Below the pieces are notes generated by a model. That model had not been told where the DNA came from. It ran no database searches and worked only from the letters and a program-made list of their open reading frames with translations. Positions 46,025 through 47,500 of a stretch of DNA of 47,500 nt are shown here, piece by piece. This stretch comes from Phyllobacterium zundukense (GTDB lineage: Bacteria > Pseudomonadota > Alphaproteobacteria > Rhizobiales > Rhizobiaceae): positions 1,855,001-1,902,500 of the forward strand of contig NZ_CP104973.1 of assembly GCF_025452195.1 (NCBI RefSeq). Direction: 5' to 3'. Positions within the stretch are counted from its first letter, which is position 1; each line of letters opens with the position of its first letter. A program made the translations under genes and the position numbers.

Positions 46025-47458
46025 ATGACATTGCACCAGAATCTGATCAACGGCGAATGGGCCGGTGGCGACGCCATTCCCAATATCAATCCGTCGAACA
46101 CCAATGACGTTGTTGGTCAATACGCACGCGCCACCGCTGAAGATACTCAGAGCGCAATCGCAGCTGCAAAGGCGGCTTTCCCCGCGTGGTCGCGCTCCGG
46201 CATCCTCGAACGCCATGCCATTCTCCGCAAGACAGCTGACGAGATTACGGCGCGCAAGGATGAGCTTGGGAGATTGTTGTCACGCGAGGAAGGCAAAACG
46301 TTGCCCGAGGGCATCGGCGAGACGCTCCGCGCCGCACAAATATTCGATTTTTTTGCGGGGGAGGTCCTGCGGCTAGCCGGTGAAGTGCTTCCGAGCGCCC
46401 GCCCCAACATCGGCGTTGAAATAACACGCGAGCCGGTCGGTGTAGTCGGCATCATCACCCCTTGGAATTTTCCGATTGCCATCCCGGCCTGGAAGATCGC
46501 TCCGGCACTCGCTTACGGCAACACGGTGGTTTTCAAGCCGGCCGAACTTGTGCCGGGTTGTTCCTGGGCAATCGTCGATATCCTGCATCGTGCCGGACTG
46601 CCGAAGGGCGTTCTCAACCTCGTGATGGGCAAAGGTTCGGTCGTTGGTCAGACGATTCTCGATAGCGCGGACGTCAACGCCATTACGTTCACCGGATCGG
46701 TGGGTACGGGCAAGCGGGTTGCTGCGGCGTCAGTGGAGCACATGCGCAAGTTCCAACTGGAAATGGGTGGCAAGAATCCGTTTGTGGTTCTGGATGATGC
46801 CGATTTGACTGTTGCTGTGGAAGCGGCGGTCAACAGCGGCTTCTTCTCGACAGGCCAACGGTGCACGGCCTCGTCGCGTATCATTGTCACCGAGGGGATC
46901 CATGACCGGTTCGTTGGAGCGATGACCGAACGCCTGAAGAGCGTTGTGGTCGACGATGCCTTGAAGGCGGGAACGCATATTGGCCCTGTTGTCGATGCGA
47001 GTCAGCTCAAGCAGGATGAAGACTATATCGCCATTGGTCAGAAAGAGGGTGCAAGGCTCGCTTTTGGTGGTGAGCGGTTGACCCGCGATAGTCCCGGTTT
47101 CTACTTGCAGCCGGCGCTTTTTACCGAAGCTACCAACCAGATGCGCATTTCACGCGAGGAGATATTCGGGCCTGTGGCTAGTGTGATCCGTGTCAAGGAC
47201 TACGAGGAGGCGCTACATACGGCCAACGACACGCCGTTCGGTCTTTCCTCGGGCATTGCCACGACCAGTCTGAAATACGCAACGCATTTCAAGCGGAATG
47301 CCGAGGCTGGAATGGTCATGGTAAACCTGCCAACAGCGGGTGTCGATTTCCACGTGCCCTTTGGTGGACGCAAGGGATCGAGCTACGGTCCGCGCGAGCA
47401 GGGCAAATATGCCGCCGAGTTCTACACTATCGTAAAGACTGCTTACACACTCGCGTAA
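46025..47458 (+). CDS. NAD(P)-dependent aldehyde dehydrogenase, 2-oxoglutarate-semialdehyde dehydrogenase type
   Basis: 477 residues. Catalytic Cys is in GQRCTASSR and the general-base Glu in LEMGGKNP. The cofactor site ITFTGSVGTGK and the N-terminal NPSNTNDVVG fit the aldehyde dehydrogenases that oxidise 2,5-dioxopentanoate (2-oxoglutarate semialdehyde) to 2-oxoglutarate. EIFGPVASVIRVKD and VPFGGRKGSSYGPREQG support the same group. It would complete the route opened by KdgD (9904), although the genes are 35 kb apart. The ATG at 46025 has only a weak ribosome site (GAGAG). It is divergent from the gluconate genes. Confidence 0.9.
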   Translation: MTLHQNLINGEWAGGDAIPNINPSNTNDVVGQYARATAEDTQSAIAAAKAAFPAWSRSGILERHAILRKTADEITARKDELGRLLSREEGKTLPEGIGETLRAAQIFDFFAGEVLRLAGEVLPSARPNIGVEITREPVGVVGIITPWNFPIAIPAWKIAPALAYGNTVVFKPAELVPGCSWAIVDILHRAGLPKGVLNLVMGKGSVVGQTILDSADVNAITFTGSVGTGKRVAAASVEHMRKFQLEMGGKNPFVVLDDADLTVAVEAAVNSGFFSTGQRCTASSRIIVTEGIHDRFVGAMTERLKSVVVDDALKAGTHIGPVVDASQLKQDEDYIAIGQKEGARLAFGGERLTRDSPGFYLQPALFTEATNQMRISREEIFGPVASVIRVKDYEEALHTANDTPFGLSSGIATTSLKYATHFKRNAEAGMVMVNLPTAGVDFHVPFGGRKGSSYGPREQGKYAAEFYTIVKTAYTLA

Positions 47459-47500
47459 ACAAGCCTTCGATTGCGATTTACGGCAGTTTTATTGTTATGG

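Overview
The window reads as chromosomal DNA of an alphaproteobacterium of the order Hyphomicrobiales (Brucellaceae/Phyllobacteriaceae type). The 23S rRNA carries a short helix-9 intervening hairpin. The initiator tRNA has the AGG/CCU anticodon stem usual for rhizobia. A small RNA with a CCUCCUCCC loop matches a rhizobial sRNA family, and the coding content is dominated by ABC and TRAP uptake systems. Species cannot be fixed from sequence reading alone.

Layout. 1-4.6 kb: the 3' part of an rRNA operon (23S, 5S, tRNA-fMet), interrupted by a small insertion. The last 23 bp of tRNA-fMet are duplicated 1.26 kb downstream, just before the operon's terminator. Between the copies lie an IS66 transposase remnant and a GNAT acetyltransferase gene. 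4.7-11.6 kb (minus strand): an aldarate-type locus with a GntR/FadR regulator, 5-dehydro-4-deoxyglucarate dehydratase (KdgD), and a peptide/opine-family ABC importer with a fused double ATPase. 11.7-14.2 kb: the sRNA and small or hypothetical genes. 14.5-18.2 kb: a class III adenylate cyclase with TolB-like and TPR regions, then a cytochrome c and a PQQ-type sugar dehydrogenase. 18.3-22 kb: a TRAP transporter (DctP-DctQ-DctM) whose large permease gene is broken by a one-base shift in a G6/C6 run.

22.3-44.6 kb: a mosaic catabolic island that looks built for an aromatic or heteroaromatic carboxylic acid. It contains a Rieske oxygenase and a phthalate-dioxygenase-reductase-type partner (broken by a one-base shift in a G7 run). 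It also has an aldo/keto reductase, two class II aldolase/decarboxylases, two paralogues of 4,5-dihydroxyphthalate decarboxylase (Pht5 family), a flavoprotein hydroxylase and an ACMSD-like amidohydrolase. Two IclR and two LysR regulators and two complete ABC importers (Fbp/Afu type and Ssu/Tau type, the latter with two tandem binding proteins) complete it. No recognisable ring-cleavage dioxygenase and no Pht4-type dihydrodiol dehydrogenase is present, so the route is not a copy of the textbook phthalate pathway. Two copies of a perfect TATAAG-N5-CTTATA palindrome bracket the amidohydrolase gene and probably define the regulon of the neighbouring LysR protein.

44.6-47.5 kb: gluconate/ketogluconate metabolism (gluconokinase, gluconate 5-dehydrogenase) divergent from a 2-oxoglutarate-semialdehyde-type dehydrogenase, with a perfect 10-bp inverted repeat between them. 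That dehydrogenase could complete the KdgD route (2,5-dioxopentanoate to 2-oxoglutarate). Overall the window couples uptake of acidic sugars and aromatic acids to entry into the TCA cycle. Functional names rest on motif and family recognition by eye, not on database searches.
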